Made by a program: the position numbers and the translations under genes | Notes under the pieces: generated by a model | Database searches by the model: none | Told to the model about the DNA's origin: nothing | The model's input: only the letters and a program-made list of their open reading frames with translations | Shown here: in pieces, positions 31,329-40,197 of the stretch | Numbering within the stretch: the first letter of the stretch is position 1 | Layout: each line of letters begins with the position of its first letter | NCBI GenBank assembly: GCA_902775595.1 | Contig: CACYNF010000010.1 | Coordinates: 1 to 43,946, forward strand | Origin: an uncultured bacterium | GTDB taxonomy: Bacteria; Verrucomicrobiota; Kiritimatiellia; RFP12; UBA1067 | Direction: 5' to 3' | DNA length: 43,946 bases

Positions 31329-34300
31329 ATGAGCAAGGCAAGACTATCTGCTGCAGCTGCTCTCGCGGCAATCGCCGCCGTAAACGCGGCCGAAATCACG
31401 GTCGAGCAGGCCGGCATCGCCGCCGAGTCTTTTGTCTCTGCTGACGCAATCGGATCGTCTGTCCTGTCGGGTAGAAGCGTCGCAGGTGTAAGCAGGCGCG
31501 ATGGGCTGTGGATTGTCGCTCTCGCGCCAAGCGGGCATGTCATTTTCAGTGGCAGCGACCTTGTTGAGCCAGTCGTCGGTTTCTCTAAAAACGACTTTGT
31601 CGAACCTGACCCAGAATCTCCTGCGTTCGCTGTCCTCGAAGGCGCGAATGCTTCCGTAGCAACTGCAGAGGCGCAGGACGGTGGAACTCGTCATGCGCGA
31701 TGGACTAAGCTGCTGGGCGACGTGAAGAAAAGCGGGTTGCTCAGAGCGGACAATCCATCAAGCGGGGCCGTAGTGGTCGAGCCGTTCCTCGCCGAACACT
31801 ACAACCAGTGGCAGCCCTACAACGACTATGCGCCGGTACATGAGCCAGATGAGGACAAGTTTGCAGGTGGGTACGAGCCATATCGCGGGCGCTGCCCTTG
31901 CGGGTGCGTGGCGACTGCGGCCGCACAGATCTTCCACTGCTTCAAATGGCCTGCGAGGATCGACAGCGCGATTTCGTACAACCACGTGTTCAAAGACGAC
32001 AACGGGGTCGGAAACTCTTTCCCGATTCGTTTCGACGGCCATGAGCCGATCTATTGGAATGCGATATCCAACGAGTACGCCTACTCGTACAGGAAGGGAA
32101 GCAAGACATGTTATGACCTTCGCGGCGGAGTTGACGAGACCGTGCGTTATCCAATCGCGCGTCTTATCCTGTGGTGCGATGTGCTGGCGCATATGGATTT
32201 CGAATCGAGCGGTTCGAGCTCTTCCTACGATACTATCGCCAGCAACGTGTCGGACTGGTATACACCTGGGCATTGGGTCGAAGTCAGCGCAAATGCCGAT
32301 TATTCACAGGTTGTATCCGATCTCCAGGCGGGAGTCCCGCTCCAAGTCAGTCTCAATGGGCACCAAGTGGTCGCCCACGGCTGGGCACAAGACGGAACAT
32401 CCAAGTACATATACCTCAACTACGGCTGGGGCGGCAGCAGCGACGGCTACTACAATCTGGACAACTCGACTATTGACCTCCCAATCCAGGCAATCTTCGT
32501 CGGGCACTACCCGCGTGCGAAGCCGCAGATCGACCCGCTGCCCGCGGTGAGCGGGACAAGCCTCTTGCTGAACTGGCACTTCCCTGATTTCTACACCAAC
32601 AATCTTTCCGGATTCACCGTTTCAATGTATAGGACCGCGACAACACCATCAACGTTTCTCGACGACTTTTCCGCATCAGACGGTTCTTCGACAAGCAGCG
32701 ACATCTACATCGAAACGAGCGGGAGTGATGGCTGGCTCTATTCTGACTATGCGGCTGGCGGAGTATACTCGTATTCGAAGTCCTTTACCCTGACGTCAGC
32801 ATCCGTGTTGACCTTCAAGGTGGCAAGCTATGCGGCTATCTCGGCGACGCTTGAAGTTCAAGCAAGGTACAACGGCGGATCGTGGCAGACAATTTCGATT
32901 CCAGATTTGGACGAAGGTTTCGGCTCTGCAAATTGGAATGTGCAGCGCGTCTATATAGGCGACCATGGCGGGGAGACCGCGCAGTTCAGGATAGTGCGCG
33001 GCTGGGGTGGAGTTTACTATATTGATGACTATGGCAATCGTGAAGACTACGGATATGTTCTAATTGACGACTTTAAGGTTACGGAGGTTCTTGCCGCGCT
33101 ATCGCCAGAAAATAAGAATGTGGGTAAGTCCGCTCGTTCTTGCATGTTCACCGAACTTGACGCAGGGTCCACGTGCACGTTCTCTGTTGTTCCAATTATG
33201 TCCGGTGCGCTTGTGTTGGCGGAAACATCCGAACCCGCGGCAACAAGCATTGCAGGCGAGCGGCGCACACCGGTTCCGATGGCGCAGACGTATTCGTCCC
33301 AGAACCTTGTGTTTTCCACTACGGACACAAGCGGCACATGGTCGAATAGTGGGACAAGCCGCTCGAACACGTCGATAAGGGACGTTTGGGGAAATTCAAT
33401 TACCGTGAATATTGCAGGAATGCTGAGTTCTACGTCGAAGCTTTCGTTCTCATGGAAGGCCAATTGCTATTACGATTCAAACTCCTACGATACTTTCTCG
33501 GCGGTGCTCAAGTGTGACGATGGAACGGAGACAACTCTTTGGTCTAAAAAGAACACGAGCAACAAAACGTCGGCACAGGCGGTGGCTGTCTCGCTGACGG
33601 ACTATGCAGGGAAGTCCGGCAAGATCGTGATTTCCTATTCGCACAGCGGGTCGAACTATACTGATGATACTAATGGCGGAACGCTTTCCGACGCGCAAGT
33701 CACCAACGTTCTTGTCCCATCCGTTCCTGATGTCGCGTGGGACACGGAAACGCTGGCTGCCCTCGGTACACCGGAGATACTTTCGGTGTCGGCTGTGTCT
33801 GAGGGGTTCTATGGCGAGTGCTGGACGAACACAACTACGTTCTCGGTCGTTTGCTCTGAGACGGTGGAGACGCTCGAGGCACGCCCGAGTCATTTGTCGC
33901 TTGTTGGTGACAATGACGTATCGGTTTCGAAAGTGGGCAACGGCACGTTCAAAGTCTGTGTCACGCCGAGTGGGATCAACGAGTCGAACTTCCGTTCTCG
34001 CATGATCCTCACGCTTGTCGGTACGGACTCCAATGGTACGAAATGCTACAAAGATCTTTCGCTGCGTTTCTCGCAAGTCGAGCCGAAGCCGACCGAAGTC
34101 CACGTGGAGGCGACGACGTCTTCTGGTGTCGCGTTTTCCGTTGATATCCCGTATTCGTGGCTTGAGGACAATGGTCTCGTGGCGTCTGGTAGCGATGCGG
34201 CTGCACACGAGGCAGCCCTTGCATCGACTGCCGACGCCGATTCGGACGGGCTTCCGAACTGGGCGGAGTATGTGTGTGGCACAGATCCTACAGATCCCGG

Positions 34301-34508
34301 CGACAAGCTTACCGTGTCAATAGCCATGGAGGACGGACAGCCGGTGGTGACATATTCGCCGGACGACTCCAGGATCATAAGCGGCTTCAAGGCCGTGATC
34401 AAGGGCGCTACCGATCTTTCTGCCGCGCTGTCTACATGGGAAGTCGTAACGGAGACGCGTACATCAACTTGTCGCTTCTTCCGAGTTGAAATCGTTCCCG
34501 AAAACTAA
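31329..34508 (+). CDS. Secreted C10-family (streptopain-like) cysteine protease, multidomain
   Basis: From ATG 31329 (the longer open frame upstream crosses the promoter) the protein has 1059 residues. Signal peptide about 1-20; a pro-region to about 150 resembles the SpeB propeptide. The catalytic domain has Q160 in HYNQWQPYN, C193 in CGCVATAAAQ, H345 in NGHQVVAHGW and YLNYGWGGSSDGYYNL, all placed as in peptidase family C10. Three close cysteines (C189, C191, C193) precede the nucleophile, which is odd. Two beta-sandwich regions follow (about 440-600, 680-840), and the C-terminus has a DADSDGLPNWAEYVCGTDPTDPGD calcium-binding repeat of thrombospondin-3 type. It probably degrades proteins outside the cell. 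Confidence 0.85.
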   Translation: MSKARLSAAAALAAIAAVNAAEITVEQAGIAAESFVSADAIGSSVLSGRSVAGVSRRDGLWIVALAPSGHVIFSGSDLVEPVVGFSKNDFVEPDPESPAFAVLEGANASVATAEAQDGGTRHARWTKLLGDVKKSGLLRADNPSSGAVVVEPFLAEHYNQWQPYNDYAPVHEPDEDKFAGGYEPYRGRCPCGCVATAAAQIFHCFKWPARIDSAISYNHVFKDDNGVGNSFPIRFDGHEPIYWNAISNEYAYSYRKGSKTCYDLRGGVDETVRYPIARLILWCDVLAHMDFESSGSSSSYDTIASNVSDWYTPGHWVEVSANADYSQVVSDLQAGVPLQVSLNGHQVVAHGWAQDGTSKYIYLNYGWGGSSDGYYNLDNSTIDLPIQAIFVGHYPRAKPQIDPLPAVSGTSLLLNWHFPDFYTNNLSGFTVSMYRTATTPSTFLDDFSASDGSSTSSDIYIETSGSDGWLYSDYAAGGVYSYSKSFTLTSASVLTFKVASYAAISATLEVQARYNGGSWQTISIPDLDEGFGSANWNVQRVYIGDHGGETAQFRIVRGWGGVYYIDDYGNREDYGYVLIDDFKVTEVLAALSPENKNVGKSARSCMFTELDAGSTCTFSVVPIMSGALVLAETSEPAATSIAGERRTPVPMAQTYSSQNLVFSTTDTSGTWSNSGTSRSNTSIRDVWGNSITVNIAGMLSSTSKLSFSWKANCYYDSNSYDTFSAVLKCDDGTETTLWSKKNTSNKTSAQAVAVSLTDYAGKSGKIVISYSHSGSNYTDDTNGGTLSDAQVTNVLVPSVPDVAWDTETLAALGTPEILSVSAVSEGFYGECWTNTTTFSVVCSETVETLEARPSHLSLVGDNDVSVSKVGNGTFKVCVTPSGINESNFRSRMILTLVGTDSNGTKCYKDLSLRFSQVEPKPTEVHVEATTSSGVAFSVDIPYSWLEDNGLVASGSDAAAHEAALASTADADSDGLPNWAEYVCGTDPTDPGDKLTVSIAMEDGQPVVTYSPDDSRIISGFKAVIKGATDLSAALSTWEVVTETRTSTCRFFRVEIVPEN

Positions 34509-34526
34509 AGAGAGAGCGTAAAAGCC

Positions 34527-37280
34527 ATGAAAGAACTTTCGCTTGCATTATTCATTGCATGCGCGTCCGGCCTGTGCTGGGCAATCACCGCAGACCTTGC
34601 CGTTTCGAATGGCGGCGGATTTTTCTTTTCGCCCAATTCCGGCAGCCATTTTGAACCCGTGTTGTTCGACGCTGGCTGGGGGCGCTGTCGCGCCTTCGGC
34701 GGATGGAGCGACGAAAATGGCGACGCGGACGGACCTTGGACACGTGCTTTTGAGATCGTCGGCAAAGACGCGGCGCCGGTTGTGCGGGGGAAGGTGACGT
34801 ATGTCCTTCGCCGCGATGCCTCGGCCGGCGAACCCGTGGCGCACTTCACTTGGGAGTTTTCCGCTGCCAAGGACTTTGAGGGGAAGGAATTCTGCCTCGC
34901 ATGGACGCTTCCTTGCGAGCAGTATGCCGCCGACGCCTCGGCGGGAAAGGTCGTCTTTGGCGGCAAGACGGTGGAGCTGCCGCAGAAATACGGCGTTACG
35001 CACTTGGGCAACGCAACATGCGACACGCTGGAGATCGCCGCTCCGGCTGGTGTGCCCCTTCGCATAAAGCTCGACAGGCCGACATGGTGCATGGTGCAGG
35101 ACGACCGCCAGTGGAATACCCCGTGTTTCTCGCTGCGGATGGTAATCGGCGCCGGCAAGCTCAAGGCCGGCGAAAGGCGGACTTTTTCGATGACAATGCG
35201 CGGCATCTCGTCCTTTGTCCGCGACGGCAAATACACCGTGCGGGCAAGCGACGACTGGGTGCCTGTCAATGACACGACGGCCGTCAAGGCCGGCTCCGCG
35301 CTCGACTTTTCCGCCGCAGGGTGGATCGACGCGCCCGCAGGGAAGCATGGTCGCGTCATTCGCAAGGGCGACCATTTCGAGTTCGCAGGGATGCCCGGCG
35401 TAAAGCAGCGCTTCTACGGCGTAAACCTCTGCTTCTCCGCGAACTACATGAGCGCGGCCGACGCCGAAGAGCTTGCGACGCGTCTTTCGCGCCTCGGCTA
35501 CAACGCGCTGCGCATACACCACTATGAGCGCGAACTATGCGACCGGAAGGACGGCACGACGATCCGCCCCGAGAAGATGGCCGAGCTCGACAACCTCCTG
35601 AACGCCTGCATCCGTCACGGCATCTACCTGACGACGGACCTTTTCGTATCGCGGGACATCCCCTGGCGTTCCTGCGGCATCGACCGCGACGGGAAAATCC
35701 CCATGCAGGATTACAAGGAGCTCGTCCTGTTCCATGAGGGCGCCTTCAAGAACTATCTCGACTTCGCGCGCCAGTTCCTTGGCCACGTCAACCCCGAGAC
35801 GGGCCGCCGATGGGCCGACGAGCCGGCCTTCGCGTTCCTCGCGCTCATAAACGAAGGGAATCCCGGCAACCACGGCTACGGCTTCATGAAGAACCTGCCA
35901 GAGGCGAAGGCGGCATGGGAGAAGTGGCTTGCCGCGCACAAGGCGCGCGAACCAGAGACATACACCAAGATCACGGACAAGGTGCCGGACAACTGCTGGG
36001 AGAATTCGCCGCAGAATTGCGCGTACGCGCTCTTCCTTACCGATATAGAAATCGACTTTGCCAAGCGAATGACGGCTTTCATCCGCGAGGAGATCAAGTC
36101 GCAGGTGCTTCTCACCGACCTTTCCTGCTGGAAGAACGCGATTGAGTACCAGCTCGTCCGCACGCACTACGACTATGTAGACGACCATTTCTATGTGGAC
36201 CACCCTAAGTTTCTCGAGAAGGACTGGCAGCTGCCGAGCAGCTGTCCGAACTCAAATCCAGTTCGCGGGGCGAACGCCGGCTTCGAGGCGGTCGCCAAGC
36301 ATCGACTCCTCGATCGCCCGTTTACGCTCACCGAATTCAACTACTCGGGTCCGGGGCAGTTTCGCGGCGTAGGCGGCATGATGCTGGGTGCACAGGCCGC
36401 GCTCCAGGAATACGACGGCATCTGGCGCTTCGCCTGGAGCCATAACGCCGAGGGCCTGCTCAAGCCGCAGTCAATCCACTACTTCGACGTCGCAAAGGAT
36501 CCGCTTCAGCGTGCGACCGAGCGCGCCGTAACGATGCTATACTTGCGAGGCGACATGAAGCCGCTTAAGCGTACGCACGCGGTCGTCTTCCCCGAGAAGG
36601 CGCTCCGCAGCGACTTCAGCTGCGGCCCCCAGGCGGACATCAAGGACATGTGGTTCGGGTGGCACGCCCGCTTCGGTACACTCATCGCCGACGCGCTCCC
36701 GCCCGGGGCGACTTCGGGCGGGCTCTTCCCGGAGATATACTCGCGCACGTCCGACGACTACCGGCGCTGGGCCGAAGGATCGCGTCCCGGTGACGGGCAG
36801 GTGGTCATTGACCGCGAGAAGGGGCTCTTCGGCGTCGACACGCCGCGGACCGCCGGTTTCTTCGCTGAGGCGGGCGAGCGCACTGTCGGGCCTCTTACTG
36901 CGAAGCTCGACGGAAAAGTGCCGGCCGCAGTCTGGGTGAGCGCACTGGACGATGCGCCGATCACCTCGTCAAAGCGCCTTCTGCTTACGCATGTCGCGGA
37001 CGTTCAAGACGAGGGAACGGTCTATGCTGATAGCACGAAGAAGGTGCTTCTCAAGTGGGGCCATCTCCCGCACCTCATGCGCCGGAGCGCGGCGGAAGTG
37101 ACGCTCAAGTTTGCAGACGCGAAGCCCTGCAAGATCTACGCTCTCGCGGCGGATGGCACGCGTCGCGACGAAGTGCCGGTCGTTCAGAAGGGCGGGAAGG
37201 TCTCCTTCGTTGCGAACACAGCCCGCGATCCCGCCGAAGCGACCTGCTACTACGAAATCATAAGGATTTGGTACAATTAA
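34527..37280 (+). CDS. Secreted clan GH-A-like glycoside hydrolase
   Basis: The 917-residue protein has a signal peptide (1-19), an N-terminal beta-sandwich (about 25-260), a TIM barrel (about 285-680) and a C-terminal beta domain. The barrel reads RFYGVNLCFSAN and NALRIHHYERE, and has the two expected glutamates: E443 in LALINEGNPG (acid/base after Asn, strand 4) and E603 in FTLTEFNYSGPG (nucleophile, strand 7). HYDYVDDHFYVDHP lies between them. This pattern fits retaining clan GH-A enzymes (GH2/GH5 and others), but I cannot name the family or substrate. It follows the C10 protease by 18 bp and precedes a two-component pair. Confidence 0.75.
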   Translation: MKELSLALFIACASGLCWAITADLAVSNGGGFFFSPNSGSHFEPVLFDAGWGRCRAFGGWSDENGDADGPWTRAFEIVGKDAAPVVRGKVTYVLRRDASAGEPVAHFTWEFSAAKDFEGKEFCLAWTLPCEQYAADASAGKVVFGGKTVELPQKYGVTHLGNATCDTLEIAAPAGVPLRIKLDRPTWCMVQDDRQWNTPCFSLRMVIGAGKLKAGERRTFSMTMRGISSFVRDGKYTVRASDDWVPVNDTTAVKAGSALDFSAAGWIDAPAGKHGRVIRKGDHFEFAGMPGVKQRFYGVNLCFSANYMSAADAEELATRLSRLGYNALRIHHYERELCDRKDGTTIRPEKMAELDNLLNACIRHGIYLTTDLFVSRDIPWRSCGIDRDGKIPMQDYKELVLFHEGAFKNYLDFARQFLGHVNPETGRRWADEPAFAFLALINEGNPGNHGYGFMKNLPEAKAAWEKWLAAHKAREPETYTKITDKVPDNCWENSPQNCAYALFLTDIEIDFAKRMTAFIREEIKSQVLLTDLSCWKNAIEYQLVRTHYDYVDDHFYVDHPKFLEKDWQLPSSCPNSNPVRGANAGFEAVAKHRLLDRPFTLTEFNYSGPGQFRGVGGMMLGAQAALQEYDGIWRFAWSHNAEGLLKPQSIHYFDVAKDPLQRATERAVTMLYLRGDMKPLKRTHAVVFPEKALRSDFSCGPQADIKDMWFGWHARFGTLIADALPPGATSGGLFPEIYSRTSDDYRRWAEGSRPGDGQVVIDREKGLFGVDTPRTAGFFAEAGERTVGPLTAKLDGKVPAAVWVSALDDAPITSSKRLLLTHVADVQDEGTVYADSTKKVLLKWGHLPHLMRRSAAEVTLKFADAKPCKIYALAADGTRRDEVPVVQKGGKVSFVANTARDPAEATCYYEIIRIWYN
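37269..37277 (+). promoter_or_regulatory. Possible extended -10 before the NarL-type regulator
   Basis: TGGTACAAT lies across the last codons of the glycosidase gene, 20 nt before the regulator start. It matches the window's promoter pattern at 8 of 9 positions but could be plain coding sequence. Confidence 0.35.
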
Positions 37281-37297
37281 GAAAAAGGGGACGAAGG

Positions 37298-37930
37298 ATG
37301 AAGAAGATCAAGGTGCTTCTTGTCGATGATCATGCGGTAGTGCGAATGGGCCTCAAGTATGCGCTTTCGCTCTTCAAGGACATTGAGCTAGCCGGCGAGC
37401 TGTCGGATGGGGAACGCGCGGCGGAACTCATGAAAAGCTCGGGCGCGGATGTCGCCCTGCTTGACATCAGGATGCCGGGCAAGGACGGCCTAGCCGCCCT
37501 CGGCGAGATGCTTGCGGCAGATCCTTCCGCAAAGGTTGTAATGCTCACTACGAGCTCAATGGAGGAAGACGTATATGCCGCGCTGAACGCCGGCGCGAAG
37601 GGATACGTCCTAAAGGACCGCAATCCGGAGAACATCGTCAAGGCAGTGCGCACCGTCGCGGAGGGCGGAACCTTTATCCCCGACGACATCAAGGCGATCT
37701 ACAAGGCGAGGAGCGAGGAGCCGGAGCTTACGCCCACGGAGCGCGAGGCAGTTGGACTGCTCGTCCAGGGGCTCAGCAACAAGGCCATAGCCGAAAAGGT
37801 CGGGATATCCGAAGACGGCGTGAAGGTACGCCTCAAGCATGCCTACGAGAAGCTCGGCGTAAATGACCGCGCTGGCGCGATATCCGTCGCCATCAGGCGC
37901 GGCATAGCCCGTCCCGCCGGTGTGGTGTAG
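37298..37930 (+). CDS. NarL/FixJ-family response regulator
   Basis: From ATG 37298 (CGAAGGA ahead) the protein has 210 residues. Receiver domain with D10/D11 and phospho-acceptor D56 in LLDIRMPGKDG, the conserved Thr in MLTTS, and K107 region YVLKDRNPE. LuxR-type HTH about 145-200 (LTPTEREAVGLLVQGLSNKAIAEKVGIS). The histidine kinase gene follows 21 bp later, so this is a complete two-component pair. Targets are unknown; the 40111-40138 inverted repeat is a candidate site. Confidence 0.92.
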   Translation: MKKIKVLLVDDHAVVRMGLKYALSLFKDIELAGELSDGERAAELMKSSGADVALLDIRMPGKDGLAALGEMLAADPSAKVVMLTTSSMEEDVYAALNAGAKGYVLKDRNPENIVKAVRTVAEGGTFIPDDIKAIYKARSEEPELTPTEREAVGLLVQGLSNKAIAEKVGISEDGVKVRLKHAYEKLGVNDRAGAISVAIRRGIARPAGVV

Positions 37931-37951
37931 TTTGCGTCCGCTCGGCGAAAA

Positions 37952-40033
37952 ATGAAATGCGGTCTGTCAGTCCTGTGCGCGGCGCTTGCCGCTTCGGCCT
38001 TCGCGCTTCCGCGCGTGAAGATCTCGGATGTCCTCGCCATGGACGCAGACGAGATCGCCGCATGCGGGAAGTGCGAGCTTGAAGTGCAGGTGACGTTCAA
38101 CATACCCTGGGTGGAGAATGCGTTCGTGGCCACCGATGTTGGCGATGTCGACGGGCATGCTCTCTATTTCGCGACGTTCACGGAACCTCAGCCCGGCAAG
38201 TTCGACATGGTCGAGCCTGGCGACATAGTGAGGGTCGTCGGCGCTCCGGATCCGATGCTGCTTGAGCCCGGAATAGACGTGGAGAGCGTGAAGTTCGTTT
38301 CGCACGCCGACCTTCCCCCGCCGCGTCCCCGGTCTGTTCTTGGAATAAAGGCGGGGCACTTCAACAACTGCCGTGTGCATGTGCGCGGCGTCGGCATGTC
38401 GGCGGCATACGGCACCGCGGTCGGGAAACCGGCGTTTCTACTGTGGCTTTCGACTTCGGACGGAGAGGTCCGTGTGCGCGTCCGCGCGGATGGCCTCTCG
38501 CCTGCGGCGTTCCGCGACGCGGAGGTGGAGGTGGACGGCGTGGTCGTTCCCGTGTTCAATCCGCGCCACGAGTTCATCGGCGCGGAGATCGAGGCGCTCG
38601 ACGCGAAGTCCATCTCGGTGGCGAAGGCGCCGCCGGAGGATCCGTTCTCCGTGCCGGAGTGCGACACATGGGCGCTGCTCGCATGGAGCCCGCGCGGACG
38701 CAGGCTGCACGCCTGCCGCGTCATGGGCGAGGTCACGTGCATCTACACGGAAGACGGTGCGTTTTCCGTCCAGCGCGGAAAGGCGTCCGCGAGGGTGTTC
38801 GCGGACGGCGAGCCTCCGGCGGTGGGCGACATTGTGGAGGCTGTCGGCTTCCCGGCGATACGGGACGAGTGCGGCGCGCTCGTGGGTGCGCTTTGGCGGT
38901 GCACGGATGCGGAAGTCGAGCCGGCGGAAGTGCACCGCCTCTCGCTCGCGCCGGGGTCGCTGTTCGACCTCGGCGGGTTCATGGCCGACAACGACCTGCA
39001 GTTCCGCCTCGTCGAGCTCGTGGGACGCGTCGAAGACGTGCGCCTGGAGCATGGCCCAGGCGGGCGTCTCATCATTGACGTCGACGGGCAGAACGTGGAC
39101 GTGATGCTCCCGCCGTCCGTAGCGGCCGAGCTTCCCTGGGGGATTGAGGACCGTCCGATCGTGCGTGTCCGCGGCGTTCTTGACGCGCGCGTCTCTCTCG
39201 GCAACGCGACGAACAGGCTGTTCAGCTTCGAGGGCTTCCATCTGCGCACGAGGAACGCCGGCGACATAGTGCTCGTTCCCGACTGGCGCTGGGGCGTGCG
39301 GCGCGCGCTCGGCTTCGCGTGGATCGCGCTGCTCTCGGTCCTCGCCGCGTTCGGCGCGTTCGCGTCCGTCGTCGCGTTTCGCCGCCATCACGCGCGCGTC
39401 GGGGCGGAGGCGATAGCGGCCGACAGGCGGCGCATCGCCGCTGAACTGCACGACACGATATCGCAGCACATCTCGGGCGCGAAGCTGTGGGTGTACTCCG
39501 CTAAGATGGCCGCGGGCGACACGCTTGCGCCTGGCGCAGCAGATGCGCTCGTGATGGCGGAGAACGTCCTTGAGGCGACGCGGCGCGAGATACGCGATGC
39601 AATCATGGACCTCCAGAGCGACGAGTTCGTATCTCAGTCGCCGGAGTCGCTTCTGCGGAGCATCTGCCGCAACGAGTCGGTCCCTGGGCGGACGAGGGTG
39701 CGCAGTTTCCTGCGCGGGCTCCCGGTGGACCTCCCGATCCGCGTGAAGCGCGACCTCCTTGCCATCGCGTCCGAGGCGATCGGAAACGCCGTGCGGCACG
39801 GCGGGGCGGCGAACGTCATCGTCGTGAGCGAAGGCGACGGCGCGGGCGCGTTTACGCTGGATGTCCTCAACGACGGCGCGCCGTTCTCGGCGGACGCCGC
39901 GCCCGGCCCGGAGAAGGGGCATTTCGGCATCTCCAACATGCGCGAGCGCGCGGCGCGCTCCGGCATGACGCTAACGTTCGGCGAAAAGCGCGGCTACGTA
40001 GCCGTCACACTCGAGCGCCGGGCCGGGTCCTGA
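37952..40033 (+). CDS. NarX/DesK-type sensor histidine kinase with OB-like periplasmic repeats
   Basis: The 693-residue kinase has a signal peptide (1-18), a large periplasmic sensor (about 19-445), one membrane helix (about 451-476), a HisKA_3 dimerisation domain with H500 in RRRIAAELHDTISQHISG, and an ATPase domain with N612 in SEAIGNAVRHGG and GHFGISNMRERA near 657-668. The sensor contains four related stretches with the pattern IVxVxG plus 20-30 residues (GDIVRVVGAPD, AEVEVDGVVVP, GDIVEAVGFPA, PIVRVRGVLD), suggesting tandem OB-like or beta-barrel modules. It would phosphorylate the preceding regulator. The ligand is unknown. Confidence 0.9.
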   Translation: MKCGLSVLCAALAASAFALPRVKISDVLAMDADEIAACGKCELEVQVTFNIPWVENAFVATDVGDVDGHALYFATFTEPQPGKFDMVEPGDIVRVVGAPDPMLLEPGIDVESVKFVSHADLPPPRPRSVLGIKAGHFNNCRVHVRGVGMSAAYGTAVGKPAFLLWLSTSDGEVRVRVRADGLSPAAFRDAEVEVDGVVVPVFNPRHEFIGAEIEALDAKSISVAKAPPEDPFSVPECDTWALLAWSPRGRRLHACRVMGEVTCIYTEDGAFSVQRGKASARVFADGEPPAVGDIVEAVGFPAIRDECGALVGALWRCTDAEVEPAEVHRLSLAPGSLFDLGGFMADNDLQFRLVELVGRVEDVRLEHGPGGRLIIDVDGQNVDVMLPPSVAAELPWGIEDRPIVRVRGVLDARVSLGNATNRLFSFEGFHLRTRNAGDIVLVPDWRWGVRRALGFAWIALLSVLAAFGAFASVVAFRRHHARVGAEAIAADRRRIAAELHDTISQHISGAKLWVYSAKMAAGDTLAPGAADALVMAENVLEATRREIRDAIMDLQSDEFVSQSPESLLRSICRNESVPGRTRVRSFLRGLPVDLPIRVKRDLLAIASEAIGNAVRHGGAANVIVVSEGDGAGAFTLDVLNDGAPFSADAAPGPEKGHFGISNMRERAARSGMTLTFGEKRGYVAVTLERRAGS

Positions 40034-40110
40034 TCCGCCGTGCTCGCCTGCCGCAAGGCGCTCGCGCGTCGTCCCTCCCCGGCTGAACAGCCCCCTGATG
40101 CGGATTCAAG

Positions 40111-40160
40111 GCGGCACTACACTTTCGTGTATTGTCGCATTGGGGGCTTTTGGGTAGAAT
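40111..40160 (+). promoter_or_regulatory. Promoter with inverted repeat before the surface-protein gene
   Basis: GCGGCACTACAC (40111-40122) and GTGTATTGTCGC (40127-40138) are inverted copies with 10 of 12 pairs and a TTTC loop. The right arm overlaps a -35 TTGTCG (40132-40137); 17 bp later is TAGAAT (40155-40160). AAGGAG (40183-40188) precedes ATG 40198. The layout suggests a regulator binding over the -35. Confidence 0.6.
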
Positions 40161-40197
40161 TACGACATAAGAGAAAATAGCAAAGGAGCCGAAAGTA

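Noticed and set aside
37055-37297. In-frame extension of the NarL-type regulator
   Set aside because: It overlaps the glycosidase 3' end; ATG 37298 has a Shine-Dalgarno and begins the receiver domain.
38438-39922. 494-codon minus-strand frame
   Set aside because: Shadow of the histidine kinase gene, which has all kinase motifs in frame.
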